Shown in pieces: positions 62,398 to 64,000 of a DNA stretch of 64,000 nt (position 1 is the first letter of the stretch; each line of letters begins with the position of its first letter). Under the pieces are notes generated by a model, which ran no database searches, had not been told where the DNA came from, and was given only the letters and a program-made list of their open reading frames with translations. This DNA is from Dietzia psychralcaliphila. Lineage in GTDB: Bacteria; Actinomycetota; Actinomycetes; Mycobacteriales; Mycobacteriaceae. The position numbers were made by a program, and so were the translations under genes. Location: contig NZ_CP015453.1 in NCBI RefSeq assembly GCF_003096095.1, forward strand, positions 2,170,001 through 2,234,000, in the 5' to 3' direction.

Positions 62398-64000
62398 CTA
62401 TGTGACGACGGTCACGGGAATCTGTGTGGGTGCCGGTCCGTAGACGGTGTCCCGACGCCGGGCGGGCCGACCGATACCGGTGGCGATCTCCTCGATCTCC
62501 CCCGGGGTCTTGGCCGAGCCGTTCTCCGCGCCGGCCATCCGCGAGATCGTCTCCTCCATGAGCGTTCCACCGAGGTCGTTCGCACCCGAGCGGAGCATGG
62601 TCCGCGTGCCCGCCACCCCGAGCTTGACCCAGCTGGTCTGTACGTTGTCGATCGCGCCGTGCAGCATGATCCGGGCCAACGCGTGGACCGCGACGTTCTC
62701 CTCGCGTGTCGGCCCGGGACGGGAAGCCCCCGCCAGGTAGAGCGGGGCGCTGCGGTGCACGAACGGCAGCGGGACGAACTCGGTGAACCCGCCGGTGCGT
62801 TCCTGGATCCCCCGGAGCGTGCGGAGGTGCGCCACCCAGTGCTTGGGGGTGTCCACGTGGCCGTACATCATCGTCGAACTCGACCGCAGACCCACCTCGT
62901 GGGCGGTGGTGACGATGTCGATCCACTCGGAGGCGGGCAGTTTGCCCTTGGTCAGCACCCAGCGGACCTCATCGTCGAGGATCTCGGCGGCCGTCCCGGG
63001 GATGGTGTCCAGCCCGGCCGCCCGCAGTTCGGTGAGCCACTCCCGGACTCCCACTCCCGAGCGGGCCGCCCCGTTCGAGATCTCCATGGGGCTGAAGGCG
63101 TGGACGTGCATGGACGGCACCCGCTCCTTGACGGCCCTCACGAGGTCGGCGTAACCGGAGACCGGTAGGTCCGGGTCGATCCCGCCCTGCATGCACACCT
63201 CGGACGCGCCGGAGACGTACGCCTCGTACGCGCGGTCGGCGACCTCGTTCGCCGAGAGCGAGAACGCGTCGGCGTCCCCCTTGCGCTGGGCGAAGGCACA
63301 GAACCGGCAACCGGTGTAGCAGATGTTGGAGAAATTGATGTTCCGGTTGACCACGTAGGTCACCGTCTCCCCCACCACGTCCGCGCGGATCCGGTCGGCG
63401 AGTCCGGCAACAGCGGCCAGCCCGTCACCGGTGGCCGTGGCCAGCGCGAGGTACTGCTCGTCGGTGAGGGAAGCCGGGTCCGACTCCGCGGCCCTCAGCG
63501 CCGCGAGCACCTCGGAGTCCGCGCGCTCGGGAGCCAGTGCGGCCGCTCCGAGTTCGGCGGCGCGGGCCCGGATGACGTCCCAGTTGCCGAAGGCCTCCCC
63601 GATGTCCGAGCGGGTATCGGTGTTGCGGCCCTCGGAGTCGATCGCGGTGTGCAGATCGGTCCGTCCGCTCGAGTCCCAGTCGTCGTCGGGTTCCTGCCAG
63701 GGACGACCGGTGGGCCGAACGACCTCGTCGTCGCCGCCCTCACTGCCGTCGCCGACCGCCGCCAGACCCGTGCCCGGGTCGGCCAGCGCGTGGACGTGGC
63801 CCGACACCCTGGGGTCGATCCAGGCGTCACCCGCGCCGACGTAGCGCGGGTGGGCGGTGAGACGCTCGGTCAGCGCCCAGCCCGCCGCCGCCAGGTCGGC
63901 GGTCAGCCCCTCCAGGTGCGGCCACGGACGCTCGGGGTTGACGTGGTCCGGGGTCAACGGGGAGATGCCACCCAGATCGTCCACCCCCGCCCCGATGAGG
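62398..64000 (-). CDS. fbiC: FO synthase FbiC, C-terminal (CofH) part, cut by window edge
   Basis: 533 residues inside the window, ending at TAG 62398; the gene continues beyond 64000. The visible part contains the end of the CofG half ([20 protein letters not shown]), a linker, then the CofH radical-SAM domain with the cluster motif [12 protein letters not shown] (about residues 218-229 of the visible part) and [15 protein letters not shown]. FbiC joins tyrosine and an aminouracil to make the deazaflavin FO, precursor of coenzyme F420. The fused CofGH form is typical of actinobacteria. Confidence 0.95.
   Translation of the reverse strand, partial: LIGAGVDDLGGISPLTPDHVNPERPWPHLEGLTADLAAAGWALTERLTAHPRYVGAGDAWIDPRVSGHVHALADPGTGLAAVGDGSEGGDDEVVRPTGRPWQEPDDDWDSSGRTDLHTAIDSEGRNTDTRSDIGEAFGNWDVIRARAAELGAAALAPERADSEVLAALRAAESDPASLTDEQYLALATATGDGLAAVAGLADRIRADVVGETVTYVVNRNINFSNICYTGCRFCAFAQRKGDADAFSLSANEVADRAYEAYVSGASEVCMQGGIDPDLPVSGYADLVRAVKERVPSMHVHAFSPMEISNGAARSGVGVREWLTELRAAGLDTIPGTAAEILDDEVRWVLTKGKLPASEWIDIVTTAHEVGLRSSSTMMYGHVDTPKHWVAHLRTLRGIQERTGGFTEFVPLPFVHRSAPLYLAGASRPGPTREENVAVHALARIMLHGAIDNVQTSWVKLGVAGTRTMLRSGANDLGGTLMEETISRMAGAENGSAKTPGEIEEIATGIGRPARRRDTVYGPAPTQIPVTVVT

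Overview
The window is 64 kb of very GC-rich chromosome (roughly 70% by eye) from an actinobacterium of the Mycobacteriales (Corynebacteriales). Gene order follows the Mycobacterium tuberculosis stretch from fbiC (Rv1173) to prfA (Rv1299), read from high to low coordinates here, with many insertions, losses and inversions. A Dietzia-like or related genus would fit, but species cannot be fixed from the sequence alone. Most gene assignments rest on motifs I could read. Neighbour comparisons come from general knowledge, not from a search.

Layout. 1-2514: start of prfA (cut by the window edge) and rho, whose N-terminal half is low complexity with three exact 54-bp repeats. 2987-4657: an inserted medium-chain acyl-CoA ligase. 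4681-11398: argS-lysA-hom-thrC-thrB, coupled by 4-base start/stop overlaps, headed by tRNA-Arg(CCG). 11499-19629: a MarR regulator, a YhaN/YhaO (SbcCD-like) ATPase-nuclease pair, a SWIM zinc-finger protein and an SNF2 helicase. 19801-29570: a membrane-anchored HNH nuclease, a DEAD-box helicase, a four-gene overlapping TetR / D-amino-acid-type PLP enzyme / M20 peptidase / MFS unit, a divergent aldonolactone oxidase and an unknown membrane protein. 29700-33599: kgd, the fused 2-oxoglutarate dehydrogenase. 33819-42403: an OpuAC-like lipoprotein, CorA, a SUFU-domain protein, a stress-type membrane protein, a CitE-like lyase, a soluble MgtE/CBS protein, a DUF1003 protein, a lytic transglycosylase and Mrp. 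42473-46663: the envelope-stress group tatB, htrA, rseA, sigE and an O-methyltransferase. 46801-52392: glgC/glgA, an RlmA-type methyltransferase, leucyl aminopeptidase, a DUF3117 protein and a DivIVA-motif membrane protein. 52468-56938: a FolP2-type protein, two LOG proteins, dapE and dapD. 57003-60801: an IS30-family element split by an IS21-family element. 60871-64000: dapC, fdxC and the 3' part of fbiC.

How the genes work together. Lysine/threonine synthesis is well represented (lysA, hom, thrC, thrB, dapC, dapD, dapE), with dapD and dapC facing each other across the nested IS elements. sigE, rseA and htrA form the classical mycobacterial envelope-stress switch, and two TCTCAG repeats upstream of sigE resemble an MprA box. 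glgC and glgA diverge, each with a -10 box a few bases before its start codon. At least ten genes show this arrangement, which points to widespread leaderless mRNAs.

The most unusual signals are: (i) short tandem repeats of 14-19 bp that include the stop codon of five different genes and run outward into the 3' flank; (ii) the nested IS21-in-IS30 insertion, whose exact removal restores a full-length in-frame IS30 transposase; (iii) IS30 insertion into the loop of a 20-bp inverted repeat that probably was the shared dapD/dapC terminator; and (iv) the Q/N-rich repeated extension of Rho. I found no CRISPR array, rRNA operon or phage. No obviously novel multi-gene defence system is visible; the SNF2/SWIM/YhaN/YhaO group is the nearest candidate for an under-described DNA-processing module.
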